DNA from: Haloferula luteola
Lineage (GTDB): Bacteria; Verrucomicrobiota; Verrucomicrobiia; Verrucomicrobiales; Akkermansiaceae
NCBI RefSeq assembly: GCF_014201715.1
Contig: NZ_JACHFD010000026.1
Coordinates: 1-50,763 of the forward strand
DNA length: 50,763 nucleotides
Reading direction: 5' to 3'
The notes beneath the pieces are model-generated. The model made no database searches. It was not told where the DNA came from and was given only the letters and a program-made list of their open reading frames with translations. Both the position numbers and the translations under genes were made by a program. Every line of letters begins with the position of its first letter. Within the stretch, counting starts at the first letter, position 1. Of the stretch, positions 25,333-33,943 are shown one piece after another.

Positions 25333-25338
25333 CGGAGG
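25333..25338 (+). promoter_or_regulatory. Ribosome binding site fixing a GTG start
   Basis: GGAGGT lies 10 bases before GTG 25349. It decides the start of the GH43 gene; the longer frame back to 25265 has no family sequence. Confidence 0.8.
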
Positions 25339-25348
25339 TCTTAATTCT

Positions 25349-26914
25349 GTGATCAGAAACCCGATACTTCCTGGCTTCCATCCCGACCCGTCGATTTGCC
25401 GGGTTGGCGATGACTTCTACTTGGCGAGCTCGACTTTCGAGTGGTTCCCGGGCGTGCCGATCCACCATTCCCGCGACCTGAAGCACTGGCGCTTGATCGG
25501 TCACGCGCTGACTCGCTGCTCGCAGCTTGAGCTGCACGGCGTGTCGGATTCGGGCGGCGTCTGGGCGCCATCGATGAGCCACGCGGACGGGAAATTCTGG
25601 CTGATCTACACGAACCTGCGGAACACCGGGATGGGTCGGCCGTTTAAGGACATCAAGATCTACCTGACCACCGCGGAGCGCGCCGAGGGGCCGTGGAGCG
25701 ATCCGGTCGAACTCGACTCGATCGGCTTCGACCCCTCGCTCTTCCACGACGACGACGGCCGCAAGTGGCTGGTCAACATGGAGTGGGATTTCCGCAAGGG
25801 GCGCTACCGTTTTGCCGGCATCGTGATCCAGGAGTTCGATGTGTCAGCCGGAAAGCTCGTCGGCGAAAGGAAAAAGATCCTCCACAAAGAGAACATCCTC
25901 ACCGAGGGGCCGAACCTGTACAAGCACGACGGCTGGTATTACTTGATGCTTGCGGAAGGAGGCACGGGCTGGAACCACGGGATCTCCGCCGCGCGCAGTC
26001 GCTCGTTGCTGGGACCCTACGAGCTCGACCCGCAGGCCTCGGTGATGACCACCCGCGACGACTACGGCCACCCGCTGCAGAAGTCCGGTCATGGTGAGCT
26101 GGTGGAAACGCCGGCAGGCGAGTGGTTCTTGGCGCACCTGGCGAGCCGGCCAGTCGGCTTCGAGCGACGCTGCACGCTGGGTCGCGAGACCTGCCTGCAG
26201 CGCGTCAAATGGGTCGGTGGCTGGCTGCGGCTCGAACAGGGCGGTCATTCGCCGTCAGTGGAAATCGAAGAGCCCGCGGGCCTCGAACCGCATCCGTGGC
26301 CGGCCGTCGCGGAACGCGATGATTTCGATGGGAAAGCGCTCGATCCCTCGTGGCAATCGCTACGGGTCCCGGTCGATGAGAGCTGGGTGGACCTCGTGTC
26401 CCGCCCCGGGTGGCTCCGGCTTCGCGGGCGCGAGTCGATGCACTCGCTCTTCGACCAGAGCCTGCTGGCGAAACGGCTGACGTGCCATCGTGCGACGGCG
26501 ATGACGGTGCTCGAGTTTGAGCCGGACCACTACACGCAGATGGCGGGGCTGACCTGCTTCTATAATTCAGCGAACTTCTATTGCCTGCGCGTCACGCATG
26601 ACGAAAGCCGCGGCAAAGTCCTCGGCATCACGCTCACCGACAAAGGAAGCTATGACGAACTCGGCGACTCTGAGATCAACGGGTGGAAGCAGGTTCACCT
26701 GAAGGCGGAGATCGACCGCGATACGCTTCGTTTCTCTGCATCGCCCGATGGGCGCGACTGGCGTCAGGTCGGGCCGGTCATGGATTTCACGACACTTTCC
26801 GACGAACATGCGGCGGGCTTCACCGGGGCGATGGTCGGGATCGCCGTGCAGGATCTCGCAGACCGCGAGATGGCGGCCGATTTCGATTTCTTCGAACTAA
26901 AGATCCAAGGATGA
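25349..26914 (+). CDS. GH43 beta-xylosidase/alpha-L-arabinofuranosidase with C-terminal GH43_C2 domain
   Basis: This 521-aa intracellular glycosidase has no signal peptide. The five-bladed propeller holds the three catalytic acids: ILPGFHPDPSICRVGDDFYL (base Asp), LDSIGFDPSLFHDDDG (modulating Asp) and ILTEGPNLYKHDGWYYL (acid Glu). From about residue 310 a concanavalin-like C-terminal domain follows (ERDDFDGKALDPSWQSLR ... AGLTCFYNSANFYCLRVTHD), as in beta-xylosidases of subfamilies 11 and 12. It is likely to trim xylo- or arabino-oligosaccharides. Its TGA overlaps the symporter ATG by 4 bp, so the two are translationally coupled. Confidence 0.92.
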   Translation: MIRNPILPGFHPDPSICRVGDDFYLASSTFEWFPGVPIHHSRDLKHWRLIGHALTRCSQLELHGVSDSGGVWAPSMSHADGKFWLIYTNLRNTGMGRPFKDIKIYLTTAERAEGPWSDPVELDSIGFDPSLFHDDDGRKWLVNMEWDFRKGRYRFAGIVIQEFDVSAGKLVGERKKILHKENILTEGPNLYKHDGWYYLMLAEGGTGWNHGISAARSRSLLGPYELDPQASVMTTRDDYGHPLQKSGHGELVETPAGEWFLAHLASRPVGFERRCTLGRETCLQRVKWVGGWLRLEQGGHSPSVEIEEPAGLEPHPWPAVAERDDFDGKALDPSWQSLRVPVDESWVDLVSRPGWLRLRGRESMHSLFDQSLLAKRLTCHRATAMTVLEFEPDHYTQMAGLTCFYNSANFYCLRVTHDESRGKVLGITLTDKGSYDELGDSEINGWKQVHLKAEIDRDTLRFSASPDGRDWRQVGPVMDFTTLSDEHAAGFTGAMVGIAVQDLADREMAADFDFFELKIQG

Positions 26915-28719
26915 TCACCCTCTACGACTACATCAACATCGCCTTCTACTTCCTCTTCATCGCGGGGGTGGGGCTGTATTTCATGATGCGCAGCAAGAAC
27001 ACCTCGGACTATTTCCGGGCTGGGGGGGTGCTGCCATGGTGGGTGACGGGGGCCTCGACATGGATGGCTTCGTTCAGCGCGTGGACCTTCGTCGGCTCGG
27101 CGGCGAAGATGTATGAGACCGGGCCTTACGCGTTCACGCTCTACTACTCGGTGCTGATCCCGTGGGCGGTGCTTCTTCTTTTCACCTGCTTCCGTTTCCG
27201 CCGGATGCAGGTGGTCACGCCGCTGGAGGCGGTGCGGCTGCGCTTCGGCAAGACCTCGCAGGTGTTCTTTTCGTGGTCGCGGCTGCCCTTCATGCTGATC
27301 TTCGGAGGGCTGTCGCTGAACGCGATCGCGGTGTTCATGGCGGCGGTGTTCGACATGAACGTCATGGTCGTGATGGTCGGCATGGGGATCATGGTGACGA
27401 TGCTGGCGCTGCTGGGCGGTTCGTTCGGCGTGGCCGCGAGCGACTTCGTCCAGATGTTCCTGATCGTGCTGGTGACCGTCACGGTGAGCGTGCTGGCCTT
27501 GCGGCTGCCGGACGTGGGTGGAATCTCTGGGATGATCGAGAAGGCACCGGAAGCGCACTACCACTGGGGAAAGATCGCACGGCCGGAGTTCATCCTGCTG
27601 TTCTTCGTGGCCTTGATCGTCACCAAGCTCTTCGAGGAGAACGCGATCGACAAGTCGGCCAAGTTCCTGATGGCGCGTGACGACCGCAACGCGCGGATGA
27701 CCCTGATCATCCCGGTGCTCGGGGCGATCCTGGGACCGGCGCTGTGGTTGATCCCTCCGACCGTCGCTGCAATCCGACATCCGGATATGGCTGCGTTGTT
27801 CCCGAACCTGAAGGTGCCGAACGAGGCCGCTTTCCTGCAGACCGCGGCGGACGTGCTTCCGACCGGGATGCTGGGTCTGCTGGTGTGCGGGATTTTCGCC
27901 GCCACGCTGACCTCGATGGATGCCGGCCTGAACCAGGGCGCGGGGATCTTCGTCCGGAACTTCTACCTTCCGGTGATCAACCAGGACTGCCCCGAGAAAA
28001 AGCTGCTTTGGATCAGCAAGCTCGCCACCGGCATCTGCGGGCTGGCGATACTCGGCTTCGGCCTGATGTGGGAGAACATGCGGGAGTCGAACCTTTTCGA
28101 CCTGGTCAACCAGGTGGCGATCAGCCTCGGGATCCCGATTTCGATCCCGCTGTTCCTCGGCTTGTTCTGGAGGAAGACCCCGCCGTGGGCGGCGTGGACA
28201 ACGGTGCTGGTGGGCCTGACGGTCTCGATCACGCTCAACGCGCTGATGAAGGACGCGGCGGGCAACGCCAGCCTCGCGCGCTTCGCGTGGATCCCCGGGC
28301 TGGAAGGCCCGGTCGCCAAGGAGGAGGTGACCCAGTTCGCGCTCTTCGCCACGGTGTTCATCGTCGGCGGCGCCTGCATCGCGTGGTTTTTCTTGACCTC
28401 GATCTTCTACAAGAACAGCCCGGAGGCGTACAAGGCCAATGTGGAGGAGTTCTTCAACCGGCTGAAAACGCCGGTCGAGTCGAGGACCGGCGAGGAAGAG
28501 CGCGAGGACCAAGCGGTCGCGGGATCGATCGGCAAGCTGCTGTTGATCTACGGGTCATTTGTTGGTTCATTGGTGTGGATTCCCCAAGACACGATCGGGG
28601 CTCGCTTGTGCTTCTTGGGAATCGGCGGGGTTATGGCGATCACCGGCGTCTTGCTTTGGCGGACCCACCGTACTCGCCGACCTCCGCTGCTATCGGGAGC
28701 CGGCGATTCGAAGCGTTAG
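26911..28719 (+). CDS. Sodium:solute symporter (SSS family)
   Basis: This 602-aa integral membrane protein has about 14 predicted helices: NIAFYFLFIAGVGLYFMM, WWVTGASTWMASFSAWTFVG, PFMLIFGGLSLNAIAVFMAA and others. SSS-type features include FRAGGVLPWWVTGAS near the N-terminus and a conserved FAATLTSMDAGLNQGAGIF segment in the middle. It probably imports the monosaccharides or small glycosides released by the extracellular enzymes with Na+ (inference). Start ATG 26911 is set by the ATGA overlap with GH43. The next gene begins 15 bp after its stop. Confidence 0.93.
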   Translation: MITLYDYINIAFYFLFIAGVGLYFMMRSKNTSDYFRAGGVLPWWVTGASTWMASFSAWTFVGSAAKMYETGPYAFTLYYSVLIPWAVLLLFTCFRFRRMQVVTPLEAVRLRFGKTSQVFFSWSRLPFMLIFGGLSLNAIAVFMAAVFDMNVMVVMVGMGIMVTMLALLGGSFGVAASDFVQMFLIVLVTVTVSVLALRLPDVGGISGMIEKAPEAHYHWGKIARPEFILLFFVALIVTKLFEENAIDKSAKFLMARDDRNARMTLIIPVLGAILGPALWLIPPTVAAIRHPDMAALFPNLKVPNEAAFLQTAADVLPTGMLGLLVCGIFAATLTSMDAGLNQGAGIFVRNFYLPVINQDCPEKKLLWISKLATGICGLAILGFGLMWENMRESNLFDLVNQVAISLGIPISIPLFLGLFWRKTPPWAAWTTVLVGLTVSITLNALMKDAAGNASLARFAWIPGLEGPVAKEEVTQFALFATVFIVGGACIAWFFLTSIFYKNSPEAYKANVEEFFNRLKTPVESRTGEEEREDQAVAGSIGKLLLIYGSFVGSLVWIPQDTIGARLCFLGIGGVMAITGVLLWRTHRTRRPPLLSGAGDSKR

Positions 28720-28734
28720 ACTCAATACAGAGCA

Positions 28735-30129
28735 ATGAAAGGAATGGCAGGAAAGATATTAGGGTCCGGGTGCCTTTGGATCGCCCTCATGGCGTCATCC
28801 GCGGCAGCGACACTCAAGGTGGACAGTTTGGCGGCATTGGCTGAAGCCGCGGCCGGCAATGATCGTGAGATCGAGATGACGCCGGGGGTCTATCGGATGG
28901 CGGACTATCTAACTGAAGAGGTGCTGAAGCGCATTCGCGATGAAGTCGGACCGATCAAAGGGCGCCCTCCGGTGCCGATGTTCGTGTTTCGAGGCGATAA
29001 GAACCGCATCAGTATGCAGGGTGTGACCATCGAGATCGACACATCCCTCTACGAGAAGCTTCCGCAAGGCGGCTACACTCGGTGCCTGATCGTCGCGGGC
29101 CGCGACAACACGATCGACAGTCTAACGATCCGCAACACTGGGCCGAACCGGGGCAGCGGCGGAAACATCCTTTCCGTTCAGGGAGACGACAACACGCTGG
29201 AGAATGTCACCTTACACATTCACGGCTCCCAGCCGTGGGGCTACGGCGACCTGCTCGGCAAGGGTGGGCCGAACTTGGTCGCGCTGGAGAAGCAGAGCGG
29301 TGTGCAGGTGATCGGCAGCCACTCGCTGCTCCGGCGTTGCCGGGTTTTCAGCCGGGCCTTCGGGCATTGCTTCTACATCCAGGGCGGAGAGGGGAGTCGA
29401 TTGGAGGATTGCTATGCGGAGGGTTCGGTGCGCTTGACCACTGACATGCTGACCGATACCTCCGGTCCGGCTTTCGAGCTTGGATTCCGCTCGGTTTACA
29501 AAAACCGGGACGGCCGCTTTGTCATCACGCCGGGCTACACCAAGAGCCTGTCCGAGGACGGCTTCCGCACTTATGGCAATGCCGGTAGCGTCACGCTGCT
29601 CAACTGCACCGCCATCAACACCCGCGCCGGCTTCGAGATCGGCGTGCGCGATGAATCGGAGACGAAAACCGTGGTCGAGAACTGCGTCGCCCGCGGCTGC
29701 GAGAGGGGCTTCCTGATCGGCTCGCAAACGATCATCCGTCGCTGCCGGGGCGATGTCGCGCACGGGCCGCTGCTCTACCTGCGCGGGGGACACAGCTCGG
29801 AAGTCGAGCTGGAATTGATCGGCGACCCACCGCGCAGTCTGGTGCACGTGCTGGCGACTATTGCCGGCGAGCACCACAAGGTAAGGCTCAGCGCGCAGCG
29901 GGGCTTCGAGAGCTTCCCGGCCTTACCCATCCTAGTAGGCTTCGGAATGCCGATGCATGCGGAAATGGCGAGTGAACCGCTTCCCGCACTTGCGCGAGAC
30001 GTTGATCTAGAAAGCACGATCAATTTCGCGCCGATCTTTGTCGGCGCAGAGGTGCGCGATTCGAAAATTGAAACGACCGGTCGGCGGTTTGAAGATGACG
30101 ATCTGAGGAAAGACCCTGGTCCGTGGTGA
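28735..30129 (+). CDS. Secreted right-handed beta-helix protein, possible polysaccharide lyase
   Basis: This 464-aa protein has a signal peptide (ILGSGCLWIALMASSAAAT). The body is made of parallel beta-helix coils with regular N/D-ladder text: DNTIDSLTIRNTGPNRGSGG, DDNTLENVTLHIHGSQPWGY, HSLLRRCRVFSRAFGH, GSRLEDCYAEGSVRL and GSVTLLNCTAINTRAGFEIG. This is the fold of pectate lyases, polygalacturonases and several other lyase families, but I see no family-defining catalytic motif. As third gene of the GH43/symporter operon it probably acts on the polymer outside the cell. Activity remains unknown. Confidence 0.8.
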   Translation: MKGMAGKILGSGCLWIALMASSAAATLKVDSLAALAEAAAGNDREIEMTPGVYRMADYLTEEVLKRIRDEVGPIKGRPPVPMFVFRGDKNRISMQGVTIEIDTSLYEKLPQGGYTRCLIVAGRDNTIDSLTIRNTGPNRGSGGNILSVQGDDNTLENVTLHIHGSQPWGYGDLLGKGGPNLVALEKQSGVQVIGSHSLLRRCRVFSRAFGHCFYIQGGEGSRLEDCYAEGSVRLTTDMLTDTSGPAFELGFRSVYKNRDGRFVITPGYTKSLSEDGFRTYGNAGSVTLLNCTAINTRAGFEIGVRDESETKTVVENCVARGCERGFLIGSQTIIRRCRGDVAHGPLLYLRGGHSSEVELELIGDPPRSLVHVLATIAGEHHKVRLSAQRGFESFPALPILVGFGMPMHAEMASEPLPALARDVDLESTINFAPIFVGAEVRDSKIETTGRRFEDDDLRKDPGPW

Positions 30130-30289
30130 TTGCCTCCGAACGGTATCGCCAATGGTGGGGAGGGCGGTCGATGACAAGCTTCCTGAAGAAGAATCTCAAT
30201 CTCCCGCCTATTGTATTGAGAGGTGCGCATTTGCCGCGCGTCCGGTCATTGGGAGGTGATTCGTGGGCGAACATCGCAGTGTTCGACGC

Positions 30290-30508
30290 ATGACTCCGAT
30301 TCCCTTCGTTCCGCTCTACATGAAACGTGTTTGGGGTGGCCGCACGCTTGAGACCGAATACGGCCGCGTTCTCCCGGAAGACGCTCCGCACGGCGAGTCA
30401 TGGGAAATCGTGGACCGTTCTGGCGAGCAATCGATCGTGGAGGATGGGCCTCTTGCCGGCACGAGCCTGCACGAGCTCTGGACCCATCACCATGGAGGTC
30501 AGCGAAAA
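30290..30508 (+). pseudogene. manA: Truncated type I mannose-6-phosphate isomerase
   Basis: ATG 30290 begins MTPIPFVPLYMKRVWGGRTL, then EDAPHGESWEIVDRSGEQSI and VEDGPLAGTSLHELWTHH. This matches the N-terminal 70 residues of short bacterial ManA-type isomerases. The similarity ends at about 30500 and the frame stops at 30631 in unrelated sequence. The catalytic core (zinc-binding HxH and Glu) is absent, so it is a fragment. ManA interconverts mannose-6-P and fructose-6-P, so it would have linked with the ROK kinase region. Confidence 0.75.
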
Positions 30509-30627
30509 ACTGATGGGCCCGTGAGAGGACATGCCGGAGTTCTAACTCGCGAGGTTGCAGGGCTACGAAGGCCCGGAGTGCTATCAATTGCAGCCCGCCA
30601 CCCCGGCAGCCCGCCGTTTGGTGCCTT

Positions 30628-30873
30628 GTGATCGATCAAATCAGCAAGGGGGCGGGTTCAAAGCCATTTGTAACTGAAGACCTGGTCGGCGGCCACTTCA
30701 TGCCGGCACCCAACTTCACCTTCCCGGTTCTCTTCCGGCACGGCTCCCTCCTCCCACTTCAAGGCGACGAATATGACCGGCTGGAAAAGGCCTTCGGGAA
30801 GCTTCCCGCCGCCAAGGCCCAATCGGATCTTGATCTGCCTCCCCAATCTGGCAGTCGATTGAAGGATAAATAG
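30628..30873 (+). CDS. Small ORF of unknown function
   Basis: An 81-codon ORF from GTG 30628, with text such as FMPAPNFTFPVLFRHGSLLPL and GDEYDRLEKAFGKLPAAKA. I recognise no family. Its last 8 codons overlap the repeat at 30829-30853, which is non-coding elsewhere, so the reading may be fortuitous or the tail of a fragment. Upstream in-frame text is not protein-like. Confidence 0.3.
   Translation: MIDQISKGAGSKPFVTEDLVGGHFMPAPNFTFPVLFRHGSLLPLQGDEYDRLEKAFGKLPAAKAQSDLDLPPQSGSRLKDK
30829..30853 (+). repeat. Copy of the 25-nt repeat seen at 20009-20033
   Basis: It agrees at 22 of 25 positions with the minus-strand segment 20009-20033. Just upstream (30820-30835) the string caatcggatcttgatc also occurs at 19620-19635. 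Confidence 0.6.
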
Positions 30874-31160
30874 GATTCTGACAAGTGACCCCAGTGACCG
30901 GGTTTGCGGGATGATGGCGGTCCCATTGTGGGTTTCAACTCCACTCACCAAACGCTACAAGAACCACGGATTCCACACGGATTTCACACAAGCCAACCGT
31001 TCAGGGCAGCTCAACCTGCATCGCTGAGGTCAACCCCACAACGCACAGATGCCATGAAACCGCGTAGAACCCGCATGTCGGGGGGCTACCCGCCAGCCCG
31101 ACTACTTCCTATTAGGATCAGGTAGATTCTCCTAGGAAGCAGGTCCTTTTGAATCTGTCG
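30874..31160. other. Gene-free stretch with repeat
   Basis: No gene seen. It contains the second copy of the gattccacacgga repeat at 30969-30989. The stretch separates the manA fragment from the GNAT and secreted-protein fragments, consistent with a degraded region. Confidence 0.55.
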
Positions 31161-31286
31161 CTATTCTGTCGGAATCGCCGGTCCTCCCTCCAGAGCCTTG
31201 GTCGGGAGGAACAGTCGGAGACTCCCGGGCGAAACCGGCTTGAAGCAAAATTGCGAGTAGAACTCCGCAGCCTGCTCGTGGGCACG
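31161..31286 (-). pseudogene. C-terminal fragment of a GNAT acetyltransferase (TacT-like)
   Basis: On minus, the last 42 codons read RAHEQAAEFYSQFCFKPVSP and GSLRLFLPTKALEGG before TAG at 31161. This is the ending typical of GNAT toxins (A-x-x-FY-x-x-x-GF ... LFLPxK). Upstream of 31286 the frame enters unrelated sequence, so the acetyl-CoA-binding core is missing. No antitoxin (DUF1778-type) gene remains nearby. It is only a scar. Confidence 0.5.
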
Positions 31287-31290
31287 GAAG

Positions 31291-31575
31291 ACGGAAGGCA
31301 CCGCGCAGACGATCACCTTCCCGGAAATCGCGGATCCGGAACCGGGTGCGCGGACCTTTGAGTTGGCCGCCACCTCGGACAGCGGCCTGCCTGTGAGCCA
31401 TCACGTCACGCTGGGTCCGGCCTTCGTGAATGGCAACACCCTTCGCCTGACACCGCTGGCGCCGAAGGCGAAGCGACTGATCAAGGTCGTAGTGGTCGCC
31501 TGGCAGTTCGGGCGGCAAGACGAGCCGAAGGTGAGGCAGGCCGAGCCGGTGGAGCGGGAGTTCCGGATCCGCTGA
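31291..31575 (+). pseudogene. C-terminal remnant of a secreted protein
   Basis: From about 31291 the plus frame reads GTAQTITFPEIADPEPGART, FELAATSDSGLPVSHHVTLG, PAFVNGNTLRLTPL and PKAKRLIKVVVVAWQFG to TGA at 31573-31575. This is the style of C-terminal beta-domains in large secreted Verrucomicrobiota proteins (TFELAATSDSGLPVxxxVxxGPA). The frame has a stop at 31258-31260, so nothing of the main protein remains. Its truncated 5' end abuts the truncated 5' end of the GNAT fragment on the other strand at about 31290. Confidence 0.55.
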
Positions 31576-31586
31576 GTGCCCGGCCA

Positions 31587-32636
31587 CTATTTCCGCGGCA
31601 GCGATTTCCCATCCACCCACGAGCCTTCGACCAGGATTTGGCGGAAAATCCGCGGGATCCCCTGGGCGCGGTCGTTGATCAGGGAGTTGAGCATCAGGAA
31701 ACCGACGCGGCCGATTTCCTCGGGGTGCTGGTCGATGCCGGCATCGGCTCTGGCGTCGAGCACGCTGGTGACTGCGAGCGGGATGTTGGCAGGCACCTCC
31801 AGTCCGGCTTTGGCGAGCAGGTCGGGGATGTCGGGGAGGTCGGTGAATAGGGCGTCCACCTTCTCCCCGCGGATCCAGGCGACGATGCGGTCCGGCTGAT
31901 CCTTGGCGGGGATGTGTTCGAGGGAAAGGATCTCCACCCGCTCGACCGGGTCCACGGTGCGCTGGGCGAGCAGGAAACCGGCTTCGAAGACATGCCCGCG
32001 CCGCATGTTGGCCTCGTCGGTGACGAAACCGATTCGGCGGTAGCCGCGCGCACGCATTTCCTCGAAGGCAAGCATAGTGTTTGCCGATTGGTCGGAGGTG
32101 ACCAGATGCGTGCGGGGCGTGGCCAATGATCGGCCGAAGCGGACGGTGGCGTATTCCTTCCACGGGAAATCGCCCCAGTCCGGCAGTGGATACTGCGGCG
32201 GCAGCAGCAATCCGCGGATGCCGCGCGCGGTGAGGATGTCATGGAGCCGCTTCGGGCTGCATTCCTTGCCGACGCGGAATTCGTCGAGCCGGTAGCCGAA
32301 CTTTTCCGCGGCGCGGGAGGCACCCCGCCAATAAGCGTCGAACTCCCGGTGCGCCCGCAGTTCATCCGGTTTCCGCCAGGCGTTGATCCACGCGATCGAT
32401 GAGGAAATCGGCGCGCTGGATTTGTTGCGGCGGTAGTTGGCCAGCGCCGAGAGCATAGGGTCGGGGCGGTAGCCGAGTTGGTCCGCTTCCGCTTTGATCC
32501 GCTCGCGGGTCTTCTGGGAGATCCGCGGGTGGTCGCGCAGCGCAAGCGACACCGTCACGTGGCTGACCCCGAGTTGCTTGGCAATGTCCCGCAAGCTGAC
32601 GCGGGTGCGGCGGGGTGGGGTGGGATCGGAGGCCAT
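31587..32636 (-). CDS. LacI-family transcriptional regulator A
   Basis: This 349-aa regulator has an N-terminal helix-turn-helix (VSLRDIAKQLGVSHVTVSLA, LRDHPRISQKTRERI) and a periplasmic-binding-protein-like effector domain (IAWINAW, FDAYWRGASRAAEKFGYRLD, RGIRGLLLPPQ, LVTSDQSANTMLAFEEM, RGYRRIGFVTDEA). ATG 32636 was chosen over the frame start at 32681 because the family sequence starts 12 residues later. It is divergent from GH88/GH36 (32768 onward) and probably controls them. It is a paralog of the regulator at 48764: the two share WINAW, FDAYW, GDFPW and RFGRSL signatures. Confidence 0.92.
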   Translation of the reverse strand: MASDPTPPRRTRVSLRDIAKQLGVSHVTVSLALRDHPRISQKTRERIKAEADQLGYRPDPMLSALANYRRNKSSAPISSSIAWINAWRKPDELRAHREFDAYWRGASRAAEKFGYRLDEFRVGKECSPKRLHDILTARGIRGLLLPPQYPLPDWGDFPWKEYATVRFGRSLATPRTHLVTSDQSANTMLAFEEMRARGYRRIGFVTDEANMRRGHVFEAGFLLAQRTVDPVERVEILSLEHIPAKDQPDRIVAWIRGEKVDALFTDLPDIPDLLAKAGLEVPANIPLAVTSVLDARADAGIDQHPEEIGRVGFLMLNSLINDRAQGIPRIFRQILVEGSWVDGKSLPRK

Positions 32637-32673
32637 GAAGTCCGCTGAGGATAACAGTGTAACTCCCGCAGGG

Positions 32674-32693
32674 AATCCCATATTCTAGGGAAT
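32674..32693. promoter_or_regulatory. Candidate LacI operator between regulator A and GH88
   Basis: AATCCC-N8-GGGAAT is an imperfect inverted repeat (5 of 6 arm pairs) in the 131-bp divergent intergenic region. GGGAATC also occurs as a direct repeat here. Position suits control of both genes. Chance occurrence is quite possible. Confidence 0.3.
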
Positions 32694-32767
32694 CGGTCAA
32701 TTTTGGCGGAACAAAGCGCCTATCGGCCCGTGCCAATGCGTGCGTTTGGATTTCAACTATCCCACTC

Positions 32768-33943
32768 ATGTCGATCCCCAATTCCTGCTCTATCGCTCCG
32801 GTGACGGACTCCTTCGTGTTCGAACGTGCCTTTGCCATCTGTACCGAGAAGACCCTCAGGAACCTTCCCGCCCTCGCGGCCAGCGGGCGCACTTGGGCGT
32901 TTCATCCGGTCGGTCACTACGAGGAATGGATCGAAGGTTTCCTCGAGATTGGCAACTGGACCGCGGGCTTCTTCGCCGGGATGGGTGTCCTCGGATGGCG
33001 CCAATCCGGAAATCTGGCTTTCCTGCACAGGTTGTTGGAGCTGGAGCCGCTGTTCCAGCGGAAGGTCACGGAAGGGGCGGCCGATACGATGCACGACCTC
33101 GGCTTCCTTTTTTCCCCCTACGCCGTGGCGCTGGCGACGCTGACCGGCGAGGGAAAGTTCCGCGACCTCGGGATCCGGGCGGCGGAGCTGTTGGCGGGTC
33201 GCTTCATTCCGGCGGGAAACTACATCCGCGCCTGGGGACGGATGGACGAGCAAGGAACCAACTACGACGGTCTGGCGATCATCGACTGCATGATGAACCT
33301 GCCGCTGCTCTACTGGGCCGGCGAGGTCACCGGCGAGGCGCGGTTCCGCGAGATTGCCTTGCGGCACAGCGACACCACGCTCGCGCATTTCATCCGCGAG
33401 GACGGGTCGGTCTATCACTCGTTCCGCTTCCATGAGGACGGCACGCCGAAGGGGCCGGACAACTACTGCGGCCGCGCGGTGGAATCGCACTGGGCACGCG
33501 GCGCGGCTTGGGCGATGTACGGGTTCGCGCTCGGCTACCGGCACACCCGCGACGAGCGCTACCTCGAGGCGTCGATGAAGGTCACCCGCAAGTGGGTCTC
33601 GCTGCTCGACGAGGAGGTGGTGCCGGTGTGGGACTTCCGCCTGGGCGAGGGGGAAACGAAACTGCGCGACTCCTCTGCCGCGGCGATCGCGGTCTGCGCG
33701 ATCCAGGAGCTCGGCGCTCTGGGGAACGCCGACGCGGAAATGATCGTCACCAAGAAGGCTCTGCTGGCGCGGCTTTGCTCGGACGACTATTTCGACAGCC
33801 GACTCGGGGTCCGCGGCGTCCTGAAAAAGGGCGAGGTCGGCGACGGAGTCGGCAAGGCCAGGTACGCCTACACCAGCTGGGGCGACTACTTCTTCATGGA
33901 AGGCCTGGCCCGTGAGATCGGCGTGGAAGTTTCCTGGTGGTAA
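32768..33943 (+). CDS. GH88 unsaturated glucuronyl hydrolase
   Basis: This 391-aa cytoplasmic enzyme hydrates the unsaturated uronic acid at the non-reducing end left by lyases, releasing 4-deoxy-5-keto-uronate, the KduI substrate. Family GH88 text is EIGNWTAGFFAGMGVLGW, TMHDLGFLFSPYAVA (catalytic Asp), EQGTNYDGLAIIDCMMNLPL (second Asp), YHSFRFHEDG, ESHWARGAAWAMYGFALGYR, RDSSAAAIAVCAIQELG and YTSWGDYFFMEGLA. No signal peptide is present. It overlaps or abuts the GH36 gene, so they form an operon divergent from LacI regulator A. Confidence 0.92.
   Translation: MSIPNSCSIAPVTDSFVFERAFAICTEKTLRNLPALAASGRTWAFHPVGHYEEWIEGFLEIGNWTAGFFAGMGVLGWRQSGNLAFLHRLLELEPLFQRKVTEGAADTMHDLGFLFSPYAVALATLTGEGKFRDLGIRAAELLAGRFIPAGNYIRAWGRMDEQGTNYDGLAIIDCMMNLPLLYWAGEVTGEARFREIALRHSDTTLAHFIREDGSVYHSFRFHEDGTPKGPDNYCGRAVESHWARGAAWAMYGFALGYRHTRDERYLEASMKVTRKWVSLLDEEVVPVWDFRLGEGETKLRDSSAAAIAVCAIQELGALGNADAEMIVTKKALLARLCSDDYFDSRLGVRGVLKKGEVGDGVGKARYAYTSWGDYFFMEGLAREIGVEVSWW

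Noticed and set aside
26764..28512. 582-codon open frame opposite the sodium symporter
   Set aside because: Its His/Arg/Gln-rich composition mirrors membrane-helix codons. The symporter on plus has full family features and a coupled start.
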